Source: Haemonchus contortus (taxonomy: Eukaryota; Nematoda; Chromadorea; Rhabditida; Trichostrongylidae). From it: a stretch of DNA of 64,000 nt. The stretch spans positions 29,681,959 through 29,745,958 of the forward strand of contig LS997564.1 of NCBI GenBank assembly GCA_000469685.2, given 5' to 3'. Shown here piece by piece: positions 25,369 to 35,400 of the stretch (position 1 is its first letter; the number at the start of each line of letters is the position of its first letter). The notes under the pieces were generated by a model. The model was not told where the DNA came from, ran no database searches, and was given only the letters and a program-made list of their open reading frames with translations. The position numbers and the translations under genes were made by a program.

Positions 25369-27755
25369 ATACTAGTCTTTTTGACGTTTAACCTGAGCCC
25401 GAACATAGCCAGACGGTCGGACCAGGTCTGCACCTGTGACTCGAGCTCGCTTTTGTCCTCGCTGGCGAGCATCACGTCATCGGCATAAAGAAGCGTCCAT
25501 GGAGCCGGCTTCTGGAGGTCTTTTGTGATGGCATCCATGACGACAACAAAAAGTAGTGGGGATAACGCAGAGCCTTGGTGTACTCCGACGGAGATGGAAA
25601 ATTCCGCCGATGTGCCCGCTGCCGTTTGCACTCGGCTCTTTGGGCTAGTGTAAAGGATGCGCACCCACTCAATGAGCTCTTCGGGTACGCCATGCTGTCG
25701 TAAGGCATACCATATAACGTCACGTGGAACGCGGTCGAAAGCCTTCTCCAGGTCTAGAAAGGCGAGATGTATCGGTCTTCGTTTCTCGCGATGCTTTTCT
25801 AGAAGAAGACGAGTGGCGTGAATGGCATCGATGGTGCTACAACCAGCTACGAAACCACACTGGTTAGTGGTCAGCTCGACGATATCCCGGATACGGCTGT
25901 CTACAATTCGCTCGAAGATTTTCATGCTGTGCGAAAGCAAGCGAATTGGACGGTAGCAGGTGCAGTCCTTAGGACTGCCCTTCTTTTTCCAGATAGGAAT
26001 CGTCGTGCTCTGTTGCCAGCTCTCAGGCACCTTCTTCTCTGCAACGACCTGGTTGAAGAATTCCGTCAACCATCCTGCAGGATTCCAGCCTTTCGATTTC
26101 CACAAGTCCGCTGCTAAGTCGTCAGGGCCAGTTGCTTTGCCTGATTTCATCTTCGTCAAAGCCGTAATGGTCTCATTCACGGTAATCTTCTGAATGGGAC
26201 CGTGTACTGGCGGAGCGCAGGGGATGGCGGGATGAGCGAATTCGATTGTTGAGATGTTTGCGAAGTACTCTCGCCATCGTTTCAGTGTTTGCCTGCGGTC
26301 CGTTAAGAGGTGACCGTTCTCGTCATTTATGCCGAAGAATTTTTCTATATCCTCGGTCTGGCGGTTGCGGAGCTTTGCGAGTCGGTAAATGTACCGCTCA
26401 CCTTCCCGAGACTCGAGTTTCTTATTAAGTTCGGCATAATGAGCTGCCTTCTCAGAAGCAACGGCCTTCTTCGCCTCTTTCTTCGCTATCTGATAGCGTT
26501 GCCAGTTGTCATCCGTCCTCTCAATAAGAAATGCGTGGTACTGCTTTTTCTTCTCACGGACTTTATCCTTGACATGGTCCGTCCACAGCCATGTTTGCTT
26601 ATCGAGCTTTCTTCGTCCAGGCTTGGTCATGCCAAGCTTCGACTGCGCAACCCGGGTTATCGCTTCCGCAGCTCCCTTCCATGTTTCTTCGACAGTCGTT
26701 ACCGCCGGCAACAGAATGCTGGAAACGACGGCCGCTTCTTTCTCCTTCAGTCGCCACCACTTGATTCTTGCAGGCCCACACCTTTCTGCTAATTTCGATT
26801 TCGGCGGGGCGATCTTTAACGTACAAATCAGTAGTCGGTGTTGTGTTGCGACCGTTTCATAGGGGACTGTCTTTGCGTCTGTTACGAGCCCCTGATCGCG
26901 GTGCCTGACAAGGACAAAATCAATTTGTGTTCTGTTCTCACCGCTATAGAAGGTGATGAGGTGAGAGTCACGTTTGCGAAATCTCGTGTTTACAATGGCG
27001 AGATTATGCGAGTCTGCATATTCGAGAATTCGCTTGCCATCAGCGTTGCGTGACCCATATCCGAAACCCCCATGGCAGCTATAACCGTCTTTCGTAGCGC
27101 CCACGTGACCGTTGAGGTCACCTGCGACAACTATGACTTCTTGTGGCGGTACTTCAGCTGTCTTTTCATCGAGCAGGTTCCAGAACGTGTCCTTGGTTTG
27201 CTCGGAGCATCCAGTCTGTGGAGCATACGCTGAGAAGAGATGGTACTTTTGGCGTTCGATGACTACCACGATCTTCATTAGGCGGTCATCGAAGCGTTCC
27301 ACGCTTACTATCGAGTCACGGAACCGTTCAGAGACTATTATCCCGACGCCGTTGGTGGTTTTGGGACCACCACAAAGAACGGCTTTGAAGCCGAGGCCAA
27401 TGTCCCTGGACTTGCAGCAGGACCACCTCGTTTCCTGCACGGCACAGAAATCAATTCGTCGACGCTCTAGAGCTTCTGCTAACTCGTACAAGCGTCCCGT
27501 TAATGTGCCAACATTTAACGTCGCAACACGGGTCTTCCATACGTTGCGTGGCTTTCGGACTAGCTTAGTTGCCCCCCGATGCCGTCCTTGCACCGGAGAC
27601 CCTCGCATACTTTTCACACTCACCGGGCCTTGCGAGTGCGCGTCGGCTCCCGCGGACGCCGTAGCATTACATCGCAATTCTTTAAGTGACATTAACATTT
27701 TTGATGTGACTGGGGTGTTCGTAGGCCGGCCTGTCACGGGGCCTGTCGCCTGCAT
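25365..27755 (-). CDS. RTE endonuclease-reverse transcriptase, main part
   Basis: This 796-residue frame holds the N-terminal endonuclease and most of the reverse transcriptase. The endonuclease spans about residues 75-310, with the first Asn motif near 80, the catalytic Glu in VQET (107-109), GDLN at 212-215 and a terminal His near 306 (written TQHRL rather than the common SDH). The reverse transcriptase spans about 470-796: the template-binding block YRPIRLLS, the LDLEKAFDRV motif, and catalytic YADD at 757-760. It nicks the target and copies the element's RNA. The frame ends early, at a point where closely spaced homology continues in another frame (25368 down), which indicates a one-base loss. 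It is an RTE-type protein often annotated craniofacial development protein 2-like. Confidence 0.92.
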   Translation of the reverse strand: MQATGPVTGRPTNTPVTSKMLMSLKELRCNATASAGADAHSQGPVSVKSMRGSPVQGRHRGATKLVRKPRNVWKTRVATLNVGTLTGRLYELAEALERRRIDFCAVQETRWSCCKSRDIGLGFKAVLCGGPKTTNGVGIIVSERFRDSIVSVERFDDRLMKIVVVIERQKYHLFSAYAPQTGCSEQTKDTFWNLLDEKTAEVPPQEVIVVAGDLNGHVGATKDGYSCHGGFGYGSRNADGKRILEYADSHNLAIVNTRFRKRDSHLITFYSGENRTQIDFVLVRHRDQGLVTDAKTVPYETVATQHRLLICTLKIAPPKSKLAERCGPARIKWWRLKEKEAAVVSSILLPAVTTVEETWKGAAEAITRVAQSKLGMTKPGRRKLDKQTWLWTDHVKDKVREKKKQYHAFLIERTDDNWQRYQIAKKEAKKAVASEKAAHYAELNKKLESREGERYIYRLAKLRNRQTEDIEKFFGINDENGHLLTDRRQTLKRWREYFANISTIEFAHPAIPCAPPVHGPIQKITVNETITALTKMKSGKATGPDDLAADLWKSKGWNPAGWLTEFFNQVVAEKKVPESWQQSTTIPIWKKKGSPKDCTCYRPIRLLSHSMKIFERIVDSRIRDIVELTTNQCGFVAGCSTIDAIHATRLLLEKHREKRRPIHLAFLDLEKAFDRVPRDVIWYALRQHGVPEELIEWVRILYTSPKSRVQTAAGTSAEFSISVGVHQGSALSPLLFVVVMDAITKDLQKPAPWTLLYADDVMLASEDKSELESQVQTWSDRLAMFGLRLNVKKTSI

Positions 27756-27833
27756 TCGAATGTCCGTGGTCAGCTCAGCCCACAGAGTGGGCAGTTTCCA
27801 GTGGCACCACTTGGAGGAACGGACTTCGCCACC

Positions 27834-27850
27834 TGAACGAAGTCAGGACT
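27834..27850. repeat. Target-site duplication of the RTE (right copy)
   Basis: Exact repeat of 24683-24699. The sequence outside the two copies is unrelated apart from one aligned base. Confidence 0.85.
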
Positions 27851-29227
27851 GTTCAAATTTAAGGTATTTCGTGGGCTGAACGTTGCCGATATAGGACTTA
27901 TAGGATTTAAGAAGAAGTTCGCAACAGCGAAGTCTAAACAGTTCATCAGTCAGGAGTAAATAGTCAAGTTAACTGAATAGGCGATGATAGTGAAAGTATC
28001 AGAGTAGTGCCGACGGGAAAGTGCAAATTCGAGTAGTACGGATTATGTGGTTGGATTACGCAAACCGGTCACTCTGGAATCTACCTCTTCTCGGCTACTG
28101 CACCTAAAGTCTTCTACATCTATACCTTAATAGATGTGAACAGTAGACCAAACTATCCATTCACAGAAATGTTAAAGTACATACCTGAAATATCTCATGT
28201 TCGATTGCCCATCTAGAAGCTCCCACGGCTAGCTGGAACTTGCTTGAAATCGCTTCTCGCGTTTTCTACCCTCGATGAGCTAACAGTTTTTTCTGGTGAC
28301 TAGTGCGCTTAATACATACTGACGTACTGCACTGAAGCGAACTAGTAATTCTCAACTTCTACTTCCGTACACAGGCGATAGGTAGTGCAGAAATCAGAAG
28401 TTTGCGATAGTGCCTAATGGAGATTTGCTGAAGTGTAATAGTAGAAGTAGTAGAGGCTACCATTCACGCGCCATGAAGGACATGGTAAAGGACTGTAGTA
28501 AAAAAAGTAATGGATACCTAAACCAACAAGATTGATTCTGTCCTAAAATGGGAAAAAGATCGACGTGGCGGGATTGGAAAGAAACCGCAGGAAAACCAGG
28601 TGATGATGAACGTTCACAGCGCCAGTGTCTTTCCTGAAATGAGTGACTCCACAAATGTTCGAGCCATATCTTTCTTAATAGTCGTTCACGATAGTAGAGA
28701 TGATAAGAAATGGGATGCGGTCCAGTAGAAAATACACCTTTTTGGAGTATGACCATCTGCTAGGGAAGGGCACCACCTGGGCAGGGATAACCTGAGTGAG
28801 CGCAGAATCGATTCATTCAATCACCGAACAAATAGGGTTTTCAGTCACCAGCAATAAGCGCGGCTATTGTTCGCACCTGGTTGCATCAAATATGAACATT
28901 GAGATTAGTAAAAGCAGTTTGGATTGAAGAAGTAAAGATAGGGTAGCAGATACGGTACGAATGCATGACTGGGCTTACGAAATATGTAGCCTGACGGAAG
29001 GGCATTGACTTCTACCCTGTTGTACACAATTGAGTTACTCTATAAGTCCTACTTGTCCACCTGTGACTCTATATAACTGAACTGTTTTTCCATTTTTTGC
29101 TTTTTTTGCCCCTCACTTTCCTTTTTGAGCGAAGGGTTCAATAACAATTGAAAACAGGAAGTATTAAGCAAACATTTATAAGTTCTAATGTTTGAGCATT
29201 TCTTTTGGATTTTCATATAATCGCCTT
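27851..29227. other. Intergenic, downstream of gene A
   Basis: No supported gene. The part nearest gene A (about 29165-29227) is similar to 45865-45935 downstream of gene B, including TAAGCAAACATTTA and TTCTAATGTTTGAGCATTTC. It is probably the shared 3' UTR. Confidence 0.5.
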
Positions 29228-29443
29228 TTATCTCGATTTATCTTCGCTATGTCTTCGTTTGGCTTTGATCCTTCTTCCCCTATAATCCCTTCTCCTTTTC
29301 CTCAACGGCTTCTTTTCATAACGAACTCTTCCTGTTTTGGATTTCGATTTTTTTCGAGCTGTTTCCGTATCTTCTCCTGCTTGCTGTGCTCTTCCTGTGG
29401 ATACTGATAGTTCGGCATTTGCCTGCAAACTATTGGGATAATG
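29228..29443 (-). CDS. Gene A terminal exon: short basic cytoplasmic tail
   Basis: 216 bp including the stop codon. The intron before it is only 39 nt (GTAATA to GTGCAG). The product is 71 residues, very rich in Lys and Arg, and aligns loosely with the end of the gene B tail, which is 60 residues longer. Confidence 0.78.
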   Translation of the reverse strand, partial: HYPNSLQANAELSVSTGRAQQAGEDTETARKKSKSKTGRVRYEKKPLRKRRRDYRGRRIKAKRRHSEDKSR

Positions 29444-32400
29444 CTGCACGAAACAATGATGTCTACATTGCTAGAATATTACCGGATAATTGTGCTCGAT
29501 TCCAGAGAATTTCTGTGTTCTTCTAGAACTCAACAGGCCAAGTGTCACTATGAAGCAAATTGCACAACTTCCAAGAAGGAGACACGATATCACAACAAGC
29601 GGAACTGGAACATTCAGAAGTTTGGAATGGTCAATGGTATCCTTGAGCACCTGAAAGCTAGACTCAGGATGCGGGCGCTGATGAGACTTGACTTCCCTCT
29701 AGTATTCGGCATCATCCTCGGTAAATTATAAAGAAGGGATATGCTCTTCAGAAATAGAAGTGGTTCGCATTTGGGGCTCACCCAAACCAACCAAAAATTT
29801 CCTAGAAAGAGGCTGCCCTCTACTCGCAGCGATCGACTGTGTGTTGGACCCTCATGAGTTGATGAGATATCCCGAGAGGAAATTGTCTTCCCTCGTCCCA
29901 TGGGCTCAAAGCGATTCAAGAGCATAAAATGCTTGTTCAATTGCAGTGTATGTCACGGCGATGTGCTAGACGTCACCGCACCACCACGAGAATCGATACC
30001 TACGAAAATTGATTGCGACATGTTTCGATGGTTTGCAAATGAGGTTCAAAGTGGAATGTAGGAATATTTCACAAAATCAGTGAGGGGTCTTGGTTACCAT
30101 TTGTTTTTCTTGAGAATCACCTCTAAAAATTTACCTGTTTCATCTTCACCTTTTCTATGAGGTAAGGGAGGAGGGAAGATTCAGAAGTTATGTCATTGTC
30201 TCTGATGCCTTAGGAGTGCTTTTCCATGATTTGCAGTTCATCTTGAGCCGAACAATGATGGATACAGCATTGACAAACCTATTTTTGTGAGGTTGCTTTC
30301 CGTTCCATAATCGGTGTCAATGTATTCGTGCTCCCCAATTAGGTACCATTTAGTGGTGGGTTTGGTTCCAGAAATAGCGCTAATTTCTGTAATTTTTTTT
30401 ATGATGATTTAAATGTTAGTAGGGAAAAACGAAAATATCCCGGGATTGTATATAATGAGCGTACGAGCTGAATAAAACATCCAGCTTATTCACACGAAAG
30501 CATAAACCAAAGCGCACGTCACTATGGACTGCGCCATCTTGCATTTTTAGCCTAAGCCTAGCCTTGTGGGTCAGCGCTAGCCCTCTCGCCCTGTTTTCCA
30601 TTTTTCCGAAAATGATTTCAAGCAAGGCATTTCTCCTACCAGTAGTTCGTCCCATTTTTGGCGTTAGAAGCTGTAAAAATAACGGACGATGCTCTTGCGC
30701 AGTCCTTTACTGCTTATTAGGAATAGGCAGATTTAGGGAGTTAACCCTGCGCTCTGCTCCTCGCAGATTTTCCCTCACTGGGCAGCAGGAAATAGGGCAT
30801 AAGGAACTAGAGCTCGCTAGCCGAGACCCATGTTCTGAGCGCTGTCAGCTTACCCATTACGGGAACTGAGTAGTCAAGAAACGGGTGTTGAGTACATAAA
30901 GCTGAACTTCGAGAAATAAATAGGAGAGGTCTAAGAGCGAATGATTCGCACTAGTCCGTGTTATATCTACATTTAGCTGACTGCCGTGGACCGAGCGCAA
31001 TTCATGTGCCCCGCTGATAAGTGCGACGATTGTCAAAGATCGCGGGCCGACACTCCGCGTGCGGCTGCCGCGGCGTGACCAGGTTTTGAAAGACGCACGG
31101 AACGAAGCGCAGTAATAGCACAGGCATGTTCCTGGATGGAAACCTGGAACGATACTCTCGATTCTCACTCAGGCCATATAGGCCTTCCTACCTCTTAGGC
31201 CGCTGAAAGAGTGGCGTACGCAGGTTGCCTTTTATATTTTGAGATTTGAAAACAGAAGCATATACTATTTATTGAAAATCGCTTTACTGCCCTTCAAAAT
31301 TCTCCATATAAGATCTATACTTTTTTGCATGGGCTCGAACCAATTTTCGAAGTACTTCTGCCACTCTGATTAAGGTAACTCTAAAACTTGGATTCTGGAC
31401 GCATTAACGGCTTATTCAGGTGTCGGAAAACGTTGACCTGTTATTTTATTTTTTACGTACGGAATGAGAAGAAATCACCCGGGGACTACATGGCTGATGA
31501 CCTGTCAAAGTTGTTTTGAGTGCTAAAAATGCAGTTGTTTGAGCCGATGTGTGGGAGCTCGCATTGTCGTGGTGAAGAGTGATCCGTCCTCAGCAGTTGG
31601 TTTTCCTGATTTTTCGAAAGTCAACTGGCAAACAAATGGTGGTATACTACTCAGAATTGACTGTTCTGCTTGTCCTAATGGTGCGGTTGCGGCATGTCCA
31701 GTTTTTCCAAAAAAATAGGCGACCACTTGCTTGGAGGTGCTTGGTGCGCGGAGAGCTTTTGTTGAATTTCGCTCATCTTGATACGGTCGACTGCTGTTTA
31801 CTTTCGGGCTCATAAGCGTAACTCCATGATCCGTCACCTGTCGCGATGTCATAGACGTGTTTTGAAGGACCGCGATCGTATTTTTTGAGCATTTCCTTCA
31901 TGCAATCGACACGAGTCCTTTTTTTTGGGAGATTGACAAATTTTTCAAAAACACTTTTTTTATAGTCAAATGTTCATGCAATATTGAATGTATGCTGGTC
32001 CCACTAATGCCGAAGGTTGTCCCAATCTCACGATGGGTCACATGACGGTCTTTCAATATTAGTTTGTGCACAGTATCAACGGGTTTCCGGAACAACTGAT
32101 TTTGGACGACCTCCATAAAATTCGTCTTCGAGTGAACTGCGGCCTCGGGTGAACTCACTGTACCATCGATAAACACTGGCCCTGGATGGAGCTTCATCAC
32201 CATCATGCGTTGCTGTTTAGTTAGTCCACGTCGAAAGTTGTGGAAAATAATCGCGCGAAAATGCTCATGTTTCAACCCCATAACTTGGCTTAAACTAAAT
32301 CTTATAACTTAGTGTAAACAACACAAATCGCGCTCAAATTTCGCAACATAACCTCAAAATAGTCATACTTTACGATAGTGGTGTCAGATGCTAGACTGCT

Positions 32401-35400
32401 ACCCTAGAGTTGCCAAATCTCAAAATATAAAAGGCAACCCTCGTACTCGTCTGGGAGTATTTCAACACTGCATTGTATACATTGTCAGAACAGTAGAACT
32501 CATTATGTAAGCTCCATGAAAAAAGCTGGATTCTTTGGGCGTTAATTGATCTCTTCTGGAAGATGCGTCCCAGCATTCGACTTCCATTCAGAGTCGTAGT
32601 GGCGTATTGATTGCGTATGGGGCCTACACATACAATGACTTGCGGTAGCCAGCCGATGTTCAAGTCAGTGTTTTTATCCTCCCAGACGAATCTGGGGCCC
32701 ATTAAACGACCCCGAAGGATGGAAGGCTTGGTTGGCCTAGGCGAATATCGATCCTGGTTTCGAGCCCGTGACCAAGCATATGCGGTGGTGCGCAATTACC
32801 ACTACACCCTTTTGAAAAACGAAATAAGACCTGTGTTTCCTTTCGTTCCCATTGTTAATAACGGTGACTTCGAGGTGCTGTCAGTGGAAATAAGTGTCGT
32901 CACTGTCGTATCCTCCGTTGTCTCATACTGAGTGGACATGCCATCTAAGATTTAAGCATAACCATTGTAATTTCACGTCTAGACTACTTCCTAAGAGTTT
33001 GTGGAAGCCAGTCTTTCCCCCTCCCCCAATGCAGGATAAGTGCAGAGAGCGGAAGCGAAAGGATGTGAGATCATTTGTTTAAAGGCACAGTTCACGATAA
33101 TTTTGGGTAACCCAGATCATGATGAAAAATGGAAGACAAGATCGAAAGTAGTGCGACTGAGGTGAAGTAACTGCGTGCATCGGTGTTTCCAAAGTGAAAA
33201 AAGGCTTCGAAAAACCGTTAAAGAGGGGGCTGGACGAGAGTGAAACTAGAAAAGTGAAGAAGAGTGAGGCGTCCGGACAAGCTAAACAGTTTGTTTCACT
33301 GCGCGCGTGTGGGTCCTGGTGCGAATAACAGACAATGGTATGCAAAAATTCATTCACTTACAAGCATAAATCAACAAAAAACCCTAGTAACAGCAGAAGT
33401 AGCTCACCTTTTTTAGCCTCTAGGAGTAGGAAATTTAATAAGGGATCGCCAGCAAAAAGAAAAACAGAGGAAAAAAGAAAGGGAGAAAAACATTGCCTCA
33501 TCACTAGGCGATTAGCTGATTGTGCGTGGGTCCTAGAACGAATAATAGCGAGCTGTATCGTCTCGACACTCGGCTAACGTGACACCGATCGAGGGGCGGG
33601 AAAGCGAACTACGGCAGCAACGGGGCTTCCACTATGCCCTAAGCGCCGAGATTGTGGAAGCGAGAGGGTCCGTTCTCCCACCCATGGGGGGTGCTGAGTA
33701 ATCCTGAAGGAAGAACTCAGTAACCTTTTTTATCGTGAACCGTGCCTTCAAAGGTAAAGCTAGAAACGATCATACGGGGTCCATTTCGAAAGAAGTGTTT
33801 TGAGACCGGCAGTGATGATATGTTTTCCTCTGCGTGACTGAACCAGTAGACATGCTGCAATAGCTATTTGGAAGGAAGAAGTGTGAACATTACTTATCCT
33901 CGAAGTATGAGGGAGGAAGGGCGGAAGACAAACAGGTTAGAGCCTTTTCAAAGTCACAGGAAGGTGTCACCGCCCAAAAGCTTAGTCATACACTTTGAGC
34001 CCGGACACGAAGTGGGTGGTACGAGCGTGGCAGCTTTTGCAACTATAACGATAACACGAAAGTGTAAGTCTTTCGAGGGGGGGGGGGTTAGCCAGCAAGT
34101 TAGTCTAGATGAACTTACAGCAATCCTCATTCCATTCCAACTTCCTCATTAATTTTTCTTCGATTTTCTTTTTCATATTCGGGGTATGACAGAGCTTTGA
34201 ATTATTTCGGAACCAGAACCACGGCTCAGGGCCTCTCACTTTTATGTGTAGTAGAACATCAATGTTCCTCAGAATATGATTGTTAGTGATTCTCACGACT
34301 CGACCTGAATCAAATGACTAATATATTGATATGAGGCAGACGAATTCAAACCTCTACTCACGTGCCCATCCATGAATGACTAGACCTTTTGGTAATCTCA
34401 AGCGTTCTTCAGACACTCCATTGATGAGAATGGTGCCATGGACTTTCTTAACTCTCGACCAAACTCGCTTATTGGTATTGTTTTCCGGCTGATATACCAC
34501 ATCACCGACAAGTGTTGTACAGCTCACATCCTTCATAGCCATTTCCATTGTGCAGTCTTGAAAATACTTCTGATTGTTGCTTATGCATCAGAAAGTGACT
34601 GATATCGCTCTTTCCTATTGAACGACACGTAATGACTCAATTCTCCTGAACTTCTCTTGGTCTTATCACTTTTAAACCGTATACTAACACACTGTCTTGA
34701 ACACAGCGAATTTTTGCTTATAACTTTCTCCAATTAAAATTAAAGCCACAGTTCACGATAAATTTGGGGTATCTATAATAGTTAGAGACGAATAATGCAG
34801 TGATAGTCACTCGAAAATCGGAGTATTCAGAAAAATAAAAGGCTCCGAAAAAAAAGTAGTAAATCTAGAGGGTCGGCGAGATGTGATGACAGAGGTTGCA
34901 TGGGAGAGGTATTTGGACGAGCTCTTCAAATGTGCGCGCCACTGCATGAAGCTGGCTGCGTGTAAGATGTGAGTTCTGGTGCGAGTGTGCGACCTCTACA
35001 GCTCCTACAACGCTGAAGAACTCGTCCACTTTAAGTGTGCACGTCGACTGGGTGTGTGTCAAGTCGTGCGTCCGAGGGTGCGCGCGGCAAATCGCGCGGC
35101 GAAGTTCGTGGCGAATTTGGACGACTCCGGCGCCTATCATTGGGGCCCAAACCTGAGTAAGGTAGATTAGTAAGGTCGGCCGATCCTACTATTCTACTGT
35201 ACTTCGAAAATGGGCCCAAATAATAGGCGCTAAAGTCGTCAGAATAGGTATGGGTTTCGCCGCGCAATTTGCCGCGCGCACCCTCGGACGCACGACTTGA
35301 CCGTCCCCCACGTCGACTAAGCCGGGTTGGGGGCCTTTTTACGCTCTATCTTGGCCGTTTTCGTCCAGACAGTATCCCCTAGGCTACTCGTGAAAGTCAC

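Larger units (their letters stand above)
24700..27833 (-). mobile_element. Full-length RTE-clade LINE (RTE-A)
   Basis: This 3134-bp element on the minus strand encodes an apurinic-type endonuclease followed by a reverse transcriptase. It is bounded by a perfect 17-bp target-site duplication. The 5' leader before the first ATG is about 78 nt. The 3' UTR is only about 15 nt and ends in a short GAA-rich tail, as is usual for RTE elements. One frameshift at about 25368-25376 separates the two reading frames. The intact ends and nearly intact coding region suggest a recent insertion. Confidence 0.92.

Noticed and set aside
25818..27879. Long plus-strand open frames (for example 255 codons at 27112-27879)
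   Set aside because: They are antisense shadows of the RTE reading frame on the minus strand.
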